This document shows positions 17,384 through 26,169 of a stretch of 64,000 nucleotides of DNA, piece after piece (position 1 is the first letter of the stretch; each line of letters opens with the position of its first letter). Location: assembly GCA_019307815.1 (NCBI GenBank), contig JAFDIV010000004.1, forward strand, positions 110,207 to 174,206. Direction: 5' to 3'. Source of the DNA: Deltaproteobacteria bacterium (GTDB taxonomy: Bacteria > Desulfobacterota > DSM-4660 > Desulfatiglandales > Desulfatiglandaceae). Made by a program: the position numbers and the translations under genes. The notes under the pieces are model-generated. The model was given only the letters and a program-made list of their open reading frames with translations, made no database searches and was not told where the DNA came from.

Positions 17384-17440
17384 CTCCAACTTCCCCCATT
17401 ACATTATCCTAATACGCTATATCTTTTATTTTTCACTTTG

Positions 17441-17469
17441 TTGACAACCTAAGGATTTACCAATATAGT
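17441..17469 (+). promoter_or_regulatory. Sigma-70-type promoter, near consensus
   Basis: TTGACA and TATAGT are separated by exactly 17 bases, about 45 bases before the start of the small membrane-protein gene at 17515. This is the closest match to a housekeeping promoter that I found in the window. Confidence 0.7.
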
Positions 17470-17514
17470 AAGCGGGTCAAATCCGCAGACCACATGTATG
17501 CTGGATCCTGAACA

Positions 17515-17859
17515 ATGAAAAAGGCTATAATTTCTCCACTTTGCTCTGCGTTTGTTATCCCCGGACTAGGCCAAATATTAAATCAGCATATAAAAAAAGG
17601 GCTTCTCTTACTTTTTATCATCTTTGGGCTCTTTGTAGCCACCCTTATACAACTTTATAGGATATTGACTGCCTTGATAAAGGAGGCTCCACTGTCAACT
17701 CTAGGCCCAGAAGGCATCATAAATTCCTTTAGAGCAACTCACCCTGTGGGCCTATACTGGATTGCGGGCATATTCGCTCTGCTATGGTTTTACTCTGTCA
17801 TTGATGCCTGGTTTTATGGGCATAAGCTGGACAAGCTGGAAAAGGATATTACAAGATGA
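17515..17859 (+). CDS. Small membrane protein, TM2/DUF5683-like
   Basis: This 114-residue protein has hydrophobic segments at about 8-22, 30-47 and 80-100. The N-terminal stretch FVIPGLGQILNQHIKKGLLLLF resembles the PGLGQ-Y-G-KG start of TM2 and DUF5683-type small membrane proteins. Function is unknown for those families. It overlaps the next gene by four bases (ATGA), so the two are co-translated. A near-consensus promoter lies directly upstream. Confidence 0.7.
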   Translation: MKKAIISPLCSAFVIPGLGQILNQHIKKGLLLLFIIFGLFVATLIQLYRILTALIKEAPLSTLGPEGIINSFRATHPVGLYWIAGIFALLWFYSVIDAWFYGHKLDKLEKDITR

Positions 17860-18188
17860 GGGCCTATCTCATTGACGAAATTTCCACAGCAGACATGAAA
17901 AAAATAAATGCATTTCTTTCTGAAAATGCACTGAAATCGCCATTGAGTCATGTCTTCTGGGTTCAGATGCCTGAAGACCTATTGAGTTCAACCCAGTTTT
18001 CCCATCACCATTGTAAACCTCATGTCTTCGCAATAGAGCTGGGCGCTAATTGGATCAAGTTCGAATTCTATGTACGCAGCCTAAAGACCATGCGCTGCAC
18101 CTGTCCAGATTACTGCACAGAAGGGCAACGAAATTACGTAATCCATTTCGCCCACCAAATGATAGAGCAATTGGGAATCAGGACCTAA
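17856..18188 (+). CDS. Conserved-looking hypothetical protein
   Basis: This is a 110-residue soluble protein without signal peptide or membrane segment. I do not recognise a family. It has clustered Cys/His residues: HHHCKPH in the middle and MRCTCPDYC further on (C-x-C-x3-C), which could bind a metal. Its start overlaps the upstream membrane-protein gene as ATGA, and its end overlaps the convergent lipoprotein gene by 11 bases. Confidence 0.65.
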   Translation: MRAYLIDEISTADMKKINAFLSENALKSPLSHVFWVQMPEDLLSSTQFSHHHCKPHVFAIELGANWIKFEFYVRSLKTMRCTCPDYCTEGQRNYVIHFAHQMIEQLGIRT

Positions 18189-18585
18189 CAAGGGCCCTCC
18201 TTATATTCTCCTTGATCACATTGGAGGCATCCTCGTCTCCGAATATGCCAACCCTAATTGCTACCTTGGTCTCCCTTGCAGACTTGTACTCCACCTTGAC
18301 ACTCACAGCCTTATTATCCACTCGCCTGGCTTGGATTGTCCCCGCTGTCAAGTCATGGGCGGATTTCTCTATACGTAAGCCCATCTCTTCCAAGGCGCTT
18401 AGGCAGGCATTCCACGTGTCCATATATGGCGCCTTATAAATAACAGTGAGGACCCCATTTTGGTACTTATATCCCCCAATGCCCGCTGCCGTGCCTGCTG
18501 CAAAGAAACCCAGGTAAACGCAACCCGTCATAATAATGGAAAGTGCTCCCAGTACCACTAATTTTGCCTTAAACATGTCTTTCAC
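18178..18585 (-). CDS. DUF3568-like lipoprotein
   Basis: This 135-residue protein has a lipoprotein signal (LVVLGALSIIMTGC, cysteine at 22), then a glycine-rich GFFAAGTAAGIGGYKYQNG and a domain with VIYKAPYMDTWNACLSALEEMG. This arrangement is typical of DUF3568 lipoproteins of deltaproteobacteria, whose function is unknown. It would be anchored in the outer or inner membrane facing the periplasm. It is transcribed divergently from ileS and convergently with the hypothetical gene at 17856-18188. Confidence 0.8.
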   Translation of the reverse strand: MKDMFKAKLVVLGALSIIMTGCVYLGFFAAGTAAGIGGYKYQNGVLTVIYKAPYMDTWNACLSALEEMGLRIEKSAHDLTAGTIQARRVDNKAVSVKVEYKSARETKVAIRVGIFGDEDASNVIKENIRRALVRS

Positions 18586-18886
18586 CCCTCATAAAAAATT
18601 CTAACTTAATACCTACCTATGCATCAGAGATTTTCGGGTAAATAGGCCCCTCAAGGAACAAGTTGATAGCCCAATCTGGTTACCAGCTAACAATGAACGA
18701 TCAACCGTGAACGAGTCCCTGCCTCTCCATGTTTGGGCGTTTCTCATATCTAGCCAGGATGCCCGTACACAAAATTCTTTAATACTTCCAAAGCAAGGTG
18801 ATGTCAATGGATTACAATGAGTTTGACTTGGATATGTTTATCTGTTAGTTTGACAGATTATCATAAAATTTGGAGGCATGCTACAA
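18586..18886. other. Divergent intergenic region, 301 bases
   Basis: It lies between the DUF3568-like gene (minus) and ileS (plus). A possible plus-strand promoter, TTGACT with TAGTTT at 17-base spacing, lies just before the ileS ribosome site GGAGG at 18872-18876, but the -10 match is poor. No T-box leader, hairpin or RNA gene is recognisable. Confidence 0.4.
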
Positions 18887-21694
18887 ATGGACTACAAGCA
18901 GACGCTCAATCTTCCCAGAACACAATTTCCAATGAAGGCAAATCTGGTCCAGAGAGAACCTCAGATTCTGAAGAAATGGGAAGAGTTGAAAGTTTATGAC
19001 CAAATCCGAAAGGCCTCAAGAGGCAGAAAAAAATACATGTTACATGACGGCCCACCTTATGCGAATGGTCACATCCACATGGGTACGGCCTTTAATAAGA
19101 TATTGAAGGACATCATCATCAAATCCAAACAGATGGCCGGCTATGATGCTCCCTATGTTCCAGGGTGGGATTGCCACGGTTTGCCTATTGAGCACAAGGT
19201 GGACAAAGAGCTCGGTTCTAAAAAGGCAGAAATGTCCCAGGTTGAAATCCGGCTGTATTGCCGGAAGTATGCTGAGAAATATATCAATATTCAACGAGAG
19301 GAATTCAAACGGCTGGGGGTATTTGGTGAATGGGAGAGACCTTACCTAACCATGAATTACCCTTACGAAGCCACTATTGTCCGGGAGTTTGGCAAATTCG
19401 CCCTAAACGGCAGCCTGGTGCGGAGTAAAAAACCCATCTACTGGTGTATCTCTTGCAAAACAGCATTGGCCGAGGCTGAAGTAGAATACGGTGACCATAC
19501 ATCTCCTTCCATATATGTGAAGTTTCCTCTTATCTCCGGTCTGAGCAAGCGTTTCCCTGCCTTAAAGGGAAAAGAGGTCTCAGTACTCATATGGACAACC
19601 ACACCTTGGACGCTACCCGCAAATCTCGCCATTGCCCTGCACCCTGACTATGATTATGTAGCAGTGGAGACAAAAGAGCACGGGGTGATGATTCTAGCTG
19701 AAGGCCTTTTATATGTATGCATGGACAGCTTTGGCATTGAGGATTTTACCATTTTAGCTAACTTTAAAGGAAAAGACCTGGAAAAGCTGGAGGCGCGACA
19801 TCCCCTCTATGATCGGCCTTCCCTATTGGTATTGGCCCCCTATGTCACCCTGGATGCTGGGACCGGTTGTGTGCACACGGCCCCAGGCCATGGCCGGGAA
19901 GACTATGAAACAGGTCTTGAATATAAACTAGATGCCTATTCTCCCGTAGACGATGAGGGGAAATTTACCCAAGATGTGGGCTTTTTTGCAGGGCTCCAAG
20001 TCTTCGAGGCCAACCCGGTGGTGAACGAAAAGCTTCAGGAGCTGGGGGCCTTGGTCAAACAGGAAGACATAACCCATGAATATCCTCACTGCTGGAGGTG
20101 TAAACAGCCTGTCATTTTCCGCTCCACAGAGCAGTGGTTCATCTCCATGGAGAAAACCCATCTTAGAAAAAAGGCCCTTGAAGCCATCAATCAGGTCACG
20201 TGGATCCCGTCTTGGGGTAGGGATAGAATTTACAGCATGATTGAAAACAGGCCAGATTGGTGTATCTCCAGGCAAAGGGCATGGGGTGTACCCATTACCG
20301 TGTTTTTCTGCAATGACTGTGGTAAGGTACTCATATCTCAAGATATTATTGACCACGTGAGCCGTATGGTTGAAGAAGCGGGGGCAGATATTTGGTTTAT
20401 AGAGCCAGAGGAGCGCCTTTTGCCCCCAGGAACTACCTGTCCCAATTGTGGGTCACACAATTTTAGGAAAGAAACCGATATCCTGGATGTGTGGTTCGAC
20501 TCAGGGGTCAGTTACGCCGCAGTAATGGAAAAAAGGGATTACCTGGACAGCCCATCGGATCTCTATTTAGAAGGAAGTGATCAACATAGGGGATGGTTTC
20601 ATAGCTCCCTACTTTGCTCTGTAGGTACACGTGGCATAGCTCCTTACAAGAGCGTGCTAACGCACGGATTTGTGGTGGACGGCTCAGGTAAGGCCATGCA
20701 CAAATCAGCGGGCAATGTTATTGCCCCTGAAGAGCTTATCCAAAAATATGGGGCTGAGATCTTGAGGTTATGGGTGGCAGGCGAAGACTATAGGGATAAT
20801 ATTCGCCTTTCTGAGGAAATCCTCCAGCGCCTTACAGAGGCCTATAGACGTATACGTAACACGTGTAGATACCTTTTGGGTAATCTTGATGACTTTGACC
20901 CTGAAAAGGACCCTGTACCTTATGAACAAATGGAAGAGCTGGATCGTTGGGTATTGAATCGTTTGCAGGAATTGAACGCAAGAGTCCTTTCAGCCTATGA
21001 AAAATTTGATTTTCATATTGTATATCATAATCTCCATAATTTCTGCGTGCTAGACCTGTCCTCCTTTTACCTGGATATCATTAAGGATAGACTTTATACC
21101 TCTCCCAAGAAATCCGTACAAAGAAGATCTGCACAAACAGCCATGAATGAAATTCTGGAGGTCTTGGTGCGGCTAATGGCCCCTGTGCTCTCTTTTACTG
21201 CCGATGAAATCTGGGGATACATGAAAGGGAAAGAGCGTTCCCCCAGTGTGCACATGGAATGTTTCCTTCCTGTGCGTGAGGAATATCGCGACCCGGATCT
21301 CTCCGCCCGGTGGGAACAGATCATATCGGTGCGAAAAGAGGTAACCAAGGGCCTGGAAGTTGCGAGGAAAAACAAAGAAATCGGGCATTCCCTAGACGCA
21401 TCCGTGGAACTTGGCCTATCGCAAGAGCTAATGGATGCTCTCTCCCCTTATAAGAACCAACTTCGGTCTATCTTTATCGTGTCCTCAGTCAAGCTAGTAC
21501 CCCTAAATCAGCTCGAATCGGGCCGGGAAAGTGACACCATGCCAGGCCTGAAAGTAAACATAGCGCCTTCCGCTGACCCCAAATGCGAAAGGTGCTGGGT
21601 ACATGATCCTACCGTTGGTCAAAGCACGGAGCATCCCACATTATGCAAGCGGTGTGTAGATGCCCTTGAAGAAATAGGGGGACAGACAGGTTGA
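18887..21694 (+). CDS. ileS: Isoleucyl-tRNA synthetase
   Basis: This class I synthetase of 935 residues (from ATG 18887) charges tRNA-Ile. Visible landmarks are the N-terminal [17 protein letters not shown], the HIGH box as YANGHIHMG, the long editing domain with [24 protein letters not shown], the second signature as [10 protein letters not shown] (a KMSKS variant), and a C-terminal zinc site CERCW...CKRC. ATG 18887 lies ten bases after GGAGG (18872-18876); ATG 18878 is only one base from it. The stop overlaps lspA as TTGA, giving an ileS-lspA-lgt operon. Confidence 0.97.
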   Translation: MDYKQTLNLPRTQFPMKANLVQREPQILKKWEELKVYDQIRKASRGRKKYMLHDGPPYANGHIHMGTAFNKILKDIIIKSKQMAGYDAPYVPGWDCHGLPIEHKVDKELGSKKAEMSQVEIRLYCRKYAEKYINIQREEFKRLGVFGEWERPYLTMNYPYEATIVREFGKFALNGSLVRSKKPIYWCISCKTALAEAEVEYGDHTSPSIYVKFPLISGLSKRFPALKGKEVSVLIWTTTPWTLPANLAIALHPDYDYVAVETKEHGVMILAEGLLYVCMDSFGIEDFTILANFKGKDLEKLEARHPLYDRPSLLVLAPYVTLDAGTGCVHTAPGHGREDYETGLEYKLDAYSPVDDEGKFTQDVGFFAGLQVFEANPVVNEKLQELGALVKQEDITHEYPHCWRCKQPVIFRSTEQWFISMEKTHLRKKALEAINQVTWIPSWGRDRIYSMIENRPDWCISRQRAWGVPITVFFCNDCGKVLISQDIIDHVSRMVEEAGADIWFIEPEERLLPPGTTCPNCGSHNFRKETDILDVWFDSGVSYAAVMEKRDYLDSPSDLYLEGSDQHRGWFHSSLLCSVGTRGIAPYKSVLTHGFVVDGSGKAMHKSAGNVIAPEELIQKYGAEILRLWVAGEDYRDNIRLSEEILQRLTEAYRRIRNTCRYLLGNLDDFDPEKDPVPYEQMEELDRWVLNRLQELNARVLSAYEKFDFHIVYHNLHNFCVLDLSSFYLDIIKDRLYTSPKKSVQRRSAQTAMNEILEVLVRLMAPVLSFTADEIWGYMKGKERSPSVHMECFLPVREEYRDPDLSARWEQIISVRKEVTKGLEVARKNKEIGHSLDASVELGLSQELMDALSPYKNQLRSIFIVSSVKLVPLNQLESGRESDTMPGLKVNIAPSADPKCERCWVHDPTVGQSTEHPTLCKRCVDALEEIGGQTG

Positions 21695-22185
21695 AAAAAG
21701 GCCGTCACTTGATGATCTGGCCAGCCATTGCAGTGTTCTGCCTTGACCAGGTGTCCAAATGGCTTGTGGCCCATCACATTCCTCTATTTCAATCACGCGT
21801 GATTATCCCAGGCCTTTTTAATCTGGTTCATACCCATAACAGGGGCATAGCCTTTGGCCTTTTAAACAGGGATAGCAGTTCGCCTACCATTTTCCTAATT
21901 ACCGCGGCCAGCCTGGTGGTGATAGTGGTCTTAATCATCTGGTATGTGCGGTCCACGGAAAAGGATACCTTCTTGACTCTTGGGATGTCTTTGATCATGG
22001 GAGGAACATTAGGCAACATGACTGATCGGCTTCGGCTAGGACTAGTAGTGGACTTTCTGGACATCTACCTTGGCCGCTTTCATTGGCCTGCATTCAATGT
22101 GGCTGATTCCTCCATCACTATAGGCACTTTCATGATAGGACTTTCACTTATCCTAAGCCACAAGAGGTCAAGCCATGCATCCTGA
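21691..22185 (+). CDS. lspA: Signal peptidase II (lipoprotein signal peptidase)
   Basis: This 164-residue inner-membrane aspartyl protease cleaves lipoprotein signal peptides after lipidation. It has four hydrophobic segments and both catalytic motifs: [17 protein letters not shown] and FNVADSSI, with [12 protein letters not shown] before them. It begins with TTG overlapping the ileS stop, and an ATG seven codons later is the alternative. It is directly followed, with an 11-base overlap, by lgt, the enzyme that acts before it in lipoprotein processing. ileS-lspA linkage is common in bacteria. Confidence 0.95.
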   Translation: MKKGRHLMIWPAIAVFCLDQVSKWLVAHHIPLFQSRVIIPGLFNLVHTHNRGIAFGLLNRDSSSPTIFLITAASLVVIVVLIIWYVRSTEKDTFLTLGMSLIMGGTLGNMTDRLRLGLVVDFLDIYLGRFHWPAFNVADSSITIGTFMIGLSLILSHKRSSHAS

Positions 22186-22867
22186 GCTTTTACACCTGGG
22201 GCGATTCACCATTCACAGTTATGGTGCCTTCGCAGCGGCTGGACTCCTTGCCTCCTTTGTCTTCTGCCTTCAGTGGGCCAAGGGCCAAGATCTGGGCACT
22301 GAGGATGTCTTGGGCAGTGGCCTTCTCATGGTCTTTGGCGGCGTATTTGTAGCAAGGCTCATTCAGGTCTCTATGCACTGGAGCCAGTACCTTCATCATT
22401 ATGTAGATATATTGAAGATATGGCAAAGTGGCATGCTCTTTACAGGTGGATTAGTAGGGGGTCTTCTGGCCTTAGGGCTCTATTCTCAATTGAGAGGACT
22501 TTCCTATTGGAGGATTGGGGATCTTTGGGCCCCTGCAGCAGCGCTTGGCCAGGCAATCGGCAGGATCGGTTATTTATTGGATCCCACACATCTATATTCT
22601 GTGTTGGCAGAGGGCGTCATTTTCAGCATACTCATATGGCTCGAAAAAAGGAAAACATTCGAAGGACAAATCTTGCTTTGGTATTTGATCCTCGAAAGTA
22701 ATGCAAGATTATTGGTGGAACGATATAAAGGTGTCCATCGCGGTCAATTCCTAGGCACTGAAATGAATATCACCCAATTCTTGGCTACTGTTCTCTTGGT
22801 ATGTGCTGTGGTCACACTGCTTATTAAATCACACAAGTCCAAGGGGAAGACAAAAGATCACGCATAA
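22175..22867 (+). CDS. lgt: Prolipoprotein diacylglyceryl transferase, shortened
   Basis: Lgt moves diacylglycerol from phosphatidylglycerol to the lipobox cysteine of prolipoproteins. This 230-residue copy keeps the Lgt frame: HSYG near the N-terminus, FTGGLVGG, APAAALGQAIGRIG, PTHLYS and LLVERYKG. It is 30 or more residues shorter than usual. The missing part is the segment that normally follows GRxG (the GCC-YG loop up to the LHPTQLYE stretch): G132 is followed almost at once by DPTHLY. The reading frame is intact there, so this is an in-frame deletion, not a frameshift. An AAGAGG site precedes ATG 22175. Activity is plausible but not assured. Confidence 0.85.
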   Translation: MHPELLHLGRFTIHSYGAFAAAGLLASFVFCLQWAKGQDLGTEDVLGSGLLMVFGGVFVARLIQVSMHWSQYLHHYVDILKIWQSGMLFTGGLVGGLLALGLYSQLRGLSYWRIGDLWAPAAALGQAIGRIGYLLDPTHLYSVLAEGVIFSILIWLEKRKTFEGQILLWYLILESNARLLVERYKGVHRGQFLGTEMNITQFLATVLLVCAVVTLLIKSHKSKGKTKDHA

Positions 22868-22905
22868 TTATTATGTTAAGGCATTTCCCTTAGGATCAAT
22901 AGGGT

Positions 22906-23670
22906 TCAGAACCTCCCCATGGACACTCTCCATTGATACAATGCAATTCCAACCGACAGGGCCGCATTAAGAAAGTCCACCCCAGGCTGCATAGGAATTC
23001 CCATCATTTCGCCTCGTGTCAAGGTTTTGGGAAGACCAGGACCTTCCAACCCCGCAAGCAGGGCAAAGGATTGGGGAAATGAATAGGTAGCTATGTTCCG
23101 TCCACCTGGACAAAGAACTACCAGAGGCACGGAATGGATTACAAGGTCAGCGAGGAAAGGGCCTTGTAACAAGGAGACACGAAATACACTGCTTCCCGCA
23201 GCTCTCAGAGATTTGGGGTGAAAGGGATGAGCTGCCTCTTTCAGCAATACCACCCTCTTTACCCCAAAGGCGGCTGCAGACCGAATAGCGGCCCCCACAT
23301 TGGCCGGATCCTGGAAAGGGAGAAACAATGTGCAGCCCCTTGGCCAGTGGACATCACTCCACTCATCAAAAGGGGCCACACGAACAATCAAAAGGGGCTT
23401 TTTTGTGTTATGCACATCAAGGCGGCCAAATAGCGCAGGGGGAAGCACATAGGAGGGCAGTTCTGTGTCCCACAGCTCAGGGCCCAGATCCTCAATGGAT
23501 GGACAAATAATTCCAATACATACTGAAGGGAATTCTTCAAGAACCTCCTTAACATTCTTTGGCCCTGAAAGGAACGCCATAGAAAATTTTCTAATACCCC
23601 GGGAGCTTGTAAGTTTCTGGAGCTTTTTGAAGAAGGGGTTGCTCTCACTGCGGATTTCTTTGGGCTTCAC
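22906..23670 (-). CDS. SpoU/TrmH-family RNA methyltransferase
   Basis: This 254-residue protein has an N-terminal substrate-binding domain (SNPFFKKLQKLTSSRGIRKF) and a SPOUT methyltransferase domain. The domain has motif 1 DPANVGAAIRSAAAFGVKRVVLL, the AGSSVFRVSL stretch, and near the end a GLEGPGLPKTL segment in place of the usual GxEGxGL. It would 2'-O-methylate a ribose in tRNA or rRNA using SAM; which RNA is unknown. The start is GTG, 42 bases after a 40-residue arginine-rich gene on the same strand, and both may share a transcript. It converges with lgt. Confidence 0.88.
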   Translation of the reverse strand: MKPKEIRSESNPFFKKLQKLTSSRGIRKFSMAFLSGPKNVKEVLEEFPSVCIGIICPSIEDLGPELWDTELPSYVLPPALFGRLDVHNTKKPLLIVRVAPFDEWSDVHWPRGCTLFLPFQDPANVGAAIRSAAAFGVKRVVLLKEAAHPFHPKSLRAAGSSVFRVSLLQGPFLADLVIHSVPLVVLCPGGRNIATYSFPQSFALLAGLEGPGLPKTLTRGEMMGIPMQPGVDFLNAALSVGIALYQWRVSMGRF

Positions 23671-23712
23671 CGCGCTGCCCCCCTACGGACGTCCCATTGG
23701 TCCCGGACCCGT

Positions 23713-23835
23713 TTACGCCCCACCCTTGCTGGCACCCTGGGCCTGCTCTTTGGCCCTCTGTTTCAGTCTCTTTCTCCTCCTGCGCCTGCGTCTCTCCAAT
23801 TCGCGCCTTCTTTCAATCTTCTTATGTCTAGCCAT
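23713..23835 (-). CDS. 40-residue arginine-rich basic protein
   Basis: This short frame runs from ATG 23835 to TAA 23713 and encodes a very basic helix-forming peptide: MARHKKIERRRELE, then seven arginines in a row, then KRLKQRAKEQAQG. AGGAG lies eight bases before the ATG, an ideal ribosome site. The composition fits an RNA- or ribosome-associated peptide. It lies 42 bases upstream of an RNA methyltransferase gene on the same strand, which supports a link to RNA. I do not know a named family for certain; similar short Arg/Lys-rich peptides are annotated as hypothetical proteins. Confidence 0.7.
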   Translation of the reverse strand: MARHKKIERRRELERRRRRRRKRLKQRAKEQAQGASKGGA

Positions 23836-24159
23836 AACTCTGCTCCTATACTGAATCTCCTAAATAACCATTTCAATAACGAATGCTTAGTTGAATGGTT
23901 GATTCGTTAAATCGTTAAATAGTTGAATACGCTCTTGTGCAAAATCCACTTTTATTCCATCCATAGAGGGGAAAGGGATGTTCCCCGGATTCTCATCATT
24001 AAAATGACAACCTGAAATGCAAAATATCACCTTATTGTATTAACTTACCCAGATCATAAAATCGATTTGCATTTGGCAGCTATTTCCTCAGCCTCAACCG
24101 AGCACTATTTACCCAACAGCTTACAAATGGTCAATGAAAAACAGGCCTTATTTTTAGTG
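23836..24159. other. Intergenic region, 324 bases
   Basis: It lies between two minus-strand genes. It includes an AT-rich stretch with repeats of the form GTTGAAT/GTTAAAT at about 23889-23930. I see no gene, terminator or RNA here. Confidence 0.4.
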
Positions 24160-24573
24160 TCACGGCCCGTCAAGCAAGTCCAAAAGCCAGTTTTTCAACT
24201 CCCCTATACTTGGTCCTTCCCTGCCGTAAAAAAACAGGAAAAGATCTATATATCGTCTGTACAAATTTCGGTCCTCAAGCGCCTCGGCCAGTGAAAGTCT
24301 GTCCTTCAAATCGTAGAAGCCTTTTAGCCGCAAAAAAAGCTCCCGAGAAAAGATCGCCTTTTCATCCCTAAGCCGCTTGTATTTGGATATGAGTTCCAAA
24401 AGTTCCAACAGGGGAGCCGTATATTGCCTAAGCATTCTATAGTTATAGTAATAAACCTCCCTTTCGGATCGATAGCGTCTGGGAGCGAATTTCTCAATTG
24501 ACTTTATAAGGGAGTCAAGCCTCAAGTCAGTGCTGTCAACCACAGGTGGCTTTTTTCTCGTAAAAAATCCCAT
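24160..24573 (-). CDS. Hypothetical protein, charged and helical
   Basis: This 137-residue protein has no signal peptide or membrane segment. It is rich in Arg, Lys, Leu and Tyr (RSEREVYYYNYRMLRQYTAPLLELLELISKY is the longest helical part) and looks all-alpha. I do not recognise it. An AGGGG site precedes ATG 24573. It is transcribed divergently from the CsgG-like lipoprotein gene. Confidence 0.6.
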   Translation of the reverse strand: MGFFTRKKPPVVDSTDLRLDSLIKSIEKFAPRRYRSEREVYYYNYRMLRQYTAPLLELLELISKYKRLRDEKAIFSRELFLRLKGFYDLKDRLSLAEALEDRNLYRRYIDLFLFFYGREGPSIGELKNWLLDLLDGP

Positions 24574-24728
24574 CTCTACCCCTCCTATAGAGCTATCCCA
24601 TATTGATCCAAGTCTCTGGTCCCTGTCAATTGGATTGTGTTTTTTGGAATAAAGGATTTAAGAAGTACACAACAGAACCGAATAGAGGATATGACAAAAG
24701 GGCCCCAAGATAAACCAATCAATTTTGA

Positions 24729-24757
24729 TTGACAAAAGTGGATAAAACGGCTAAGAC
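24729..24757 (+). promoter_or_regulatory. Sigma-70-type promoter for the CsgG-like gene
   Basis: A perfect TTGACA -35 box is followed 17 bases later by TAAGAC, a weak -10. It lies about 47 bases before ATG 24804. Confidence 0.4.
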
Positions 24758-24803
24758 CTTTTCTAAAAACATGAACTTAATAAGCCCTTTCAAGGAGGTA
24801 GTT

Positions 24804-25613
24804 ATGCAGAAAAAAGCCCTTTTTATCATTACCATCAGTCTGCTCGTCGCTGGTTTGCTGTCTCTGACAGGGTGTCTTGAAAGCCAGGTTCAACCAAAGG
24901 CCAAAGTGGACACCGGGTTGGAACAGTTACTGCCACCTTACAACGGCCCCAAGGCAAAGGTCGCTGTAGCAAAGTTCGAGTGGAAGGTGGGCGGTGCCAG
25001 CAGCACTACCAAGGTCAAGGGTTTTGGCGGACAGGCAATAACTATTGAGCATGCCACTTATGAAGGCTATACCACAGGACTCAGAGATATGCTCACCACA
25101 GCGCTGGTGCAGAGCAAACGTTATAGGGTTTTGGAGCGCCAGAACCTAGACGCCCTGAAAGAGGAGATGGCCTTGACCAGAACCGGATATACGGATAAGA
25201 GCGGGATCAAGAAAGGTGGCATCAAAGGCGCTGATATCCTGGTCATCGCCGCGATTACAGGGTGGGAACCAGGCTCTTCAGGAGCTGGTGGAGGCCTTGG
25301 TGGAGGTATTTTTGGTAAAGCATCCGCCATCCTGGGTGGTATTAGAGGGGCTTTCAAGAAATCCAGTATGGCCATGGATATCCGTATTGTAGATACCCAT
25401 ACCTCCGAAGTGCTAGCAGCCACAAGAGTAGAAGGCGAGGCCAAGGACGTAAATATAGGAGGCGCCCTGGGTGTACTGACTGGTGGTGGTGCCTTGGGCG
25501 GAGGTCTGGGAGCCTTTGCCAAGACCCCCATGGAAAAGGCTATTCGGACATGCATTTATGAAGCAGTCAAGTATATAGTTGCCAATACGCCCAAGGAATA
25601 TTTCAAGTACTAA
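24804..25613 (+). CDS. CsgG/HfaB-like outer-membrane lipoprotein
   Basis: This 269-residue protein starts at ATG 24804, behind AAGGAGG; the frame is open further upstream but without a site. It has a lipoprotein signal ending LLSLTGC. The mature part contains AKVAVAKFEWKVGG, a segment RYRVLERQNLDALKEEM and ADILVIAAITGWE, the pattern of CsgG-family proteins, which form outer-membrane pores for curli or holdfast export. Two long glycine-rich stretches (GAGGGLGGGIFG and GGALGVLTGGGALGGGLG) lie where CsgG has membrane-spanning hairpins. No curli subunit gene is near. A clear terminator follows. Confidence 0.82.
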   Translation: MQKKALFIITISLLVAGLLSLTGCLESQVQPKAKVDTGLEQLLPPYNGPKAKVAVAKFEWKVGGASSTTKVKGFGGQAITIEHATYEGYTTGLRDMLTTALVQSKRYRVLERQNLDALKEEMALTRTGYTDKSGIKKGGIKGADILVIAAITGWEPGSSGAGGGLGGGIFGKASAILGGIRGAFKKSSMAMDIRIVDTHTSEVLAATRVEGEAKDVNIGGALGVLTGGGALGGGLGAFAKTPMEKAIRTCIYEAVKYIVANTPKEYFKY

Positions 25614-25645
25614 AAGGCGTGTACTGAACCGCGTTACTCATCAGC

Positions 25646-25677
25646 AAAAAGGGCGGACCACCTGGTCCGCTCTTTTT
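25646..25677 (+). terminator. Rho-independent terminator after the CsgG-like gene
   Basis: GCGGACCA and TGGTCCGC form an 8-bp stem with a two-base loop, followed by a T-rich tail and preceded by five A. It is a textbook terminator 33 bases after the stop at 25613. Confidence 0.9.
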
Positions 25678-25708
25678 GTGTGCCATATTCCTTTCTTTCT
25701 TTTTCCCA

Positions 25709-25739
25709 TTGACAATGGTGTCCTACCTTGTGGTATCTT
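25709..25739 (+). promoter_or_regulatory. Possible promoter for the two-CW regulator operon
   Basis: TTGACA is followed by TATCTT at 19-base spacing. The -10 is preceded by TGG, an extended -10 feature that can make up for the long spacer. Confidence 0.35.
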
Positions 25740-25776
25740 AGAAAAGATTAATAAGGGGCCTCTTTTGGAGAAAAAA

Positions 25777-26169
25777 ATGACACGTGATGAATTCGCCACA
25801 GCCCGTAAACTATTGGGAAAAACCCAAAGGGAATTGGCCCAGCTCCTTGGCACTTCCATAAAAGCCGTTCATAGCTATGAACAGGGATGGCGCCAGGTCC
25901 CGGTGCATGTAGAACGTCAGCTCTATTTCCTACTTTGGACAAAACGAGGTACCGCACAGAGGAACAAATCCTGCTGGACCATCATGCATTGTCCGCTCGA
26001 GAGAAAAACAAGGTGCCCGGCATGGGAATTCCGTTCCGGAACTCTTTGCTGGTTCATAAACGGAACCATTTGCCAAGGTGCTCCCCACCAAAGCTGGGCT
26101 GAGAAAATGAACCTATGCAAGAAGTGTGATGTCCTTGCTGATTTGGTAGGCCAACTCTGTATCTCATGA
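25777..26169 (+). CDS. HTH regulator with C-terminal two-CW domain
   Basis: This 130-residue protein starts at ATG 25777 (GGAG eight bases upstream); the frame is open for 66 codons before that through the promoter and terminator, which are not coding. Residues 1-55 form an XRE-type helix-turn-helix (RKLLGKTQRELAQLLGTSIKAVHSYEQGWR). The rest is cysteine-rich, in the pattern CW-x4-C...CPAW...CWFINGT-x-C...C-x2-C. That matches the two-CW domain seen in anaerobes, probably metal-binding. It may be a metal or redox-responsive regulator; that is inference. It overlaps the mnmA-like gene as ATGA. Confidence 0.82.
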   Translation: MTRDEFATARKLLGKTQRELAQLLGTSIKAVHSYEQGWRQVPVHVERQLYFLLWTKRGTAQRNKSCWTIMHCPLERKTRCPAWEFRSGTLCWFINGTICQGAPHQSWAEKMNLCKKCDVLADLVGQLCIS

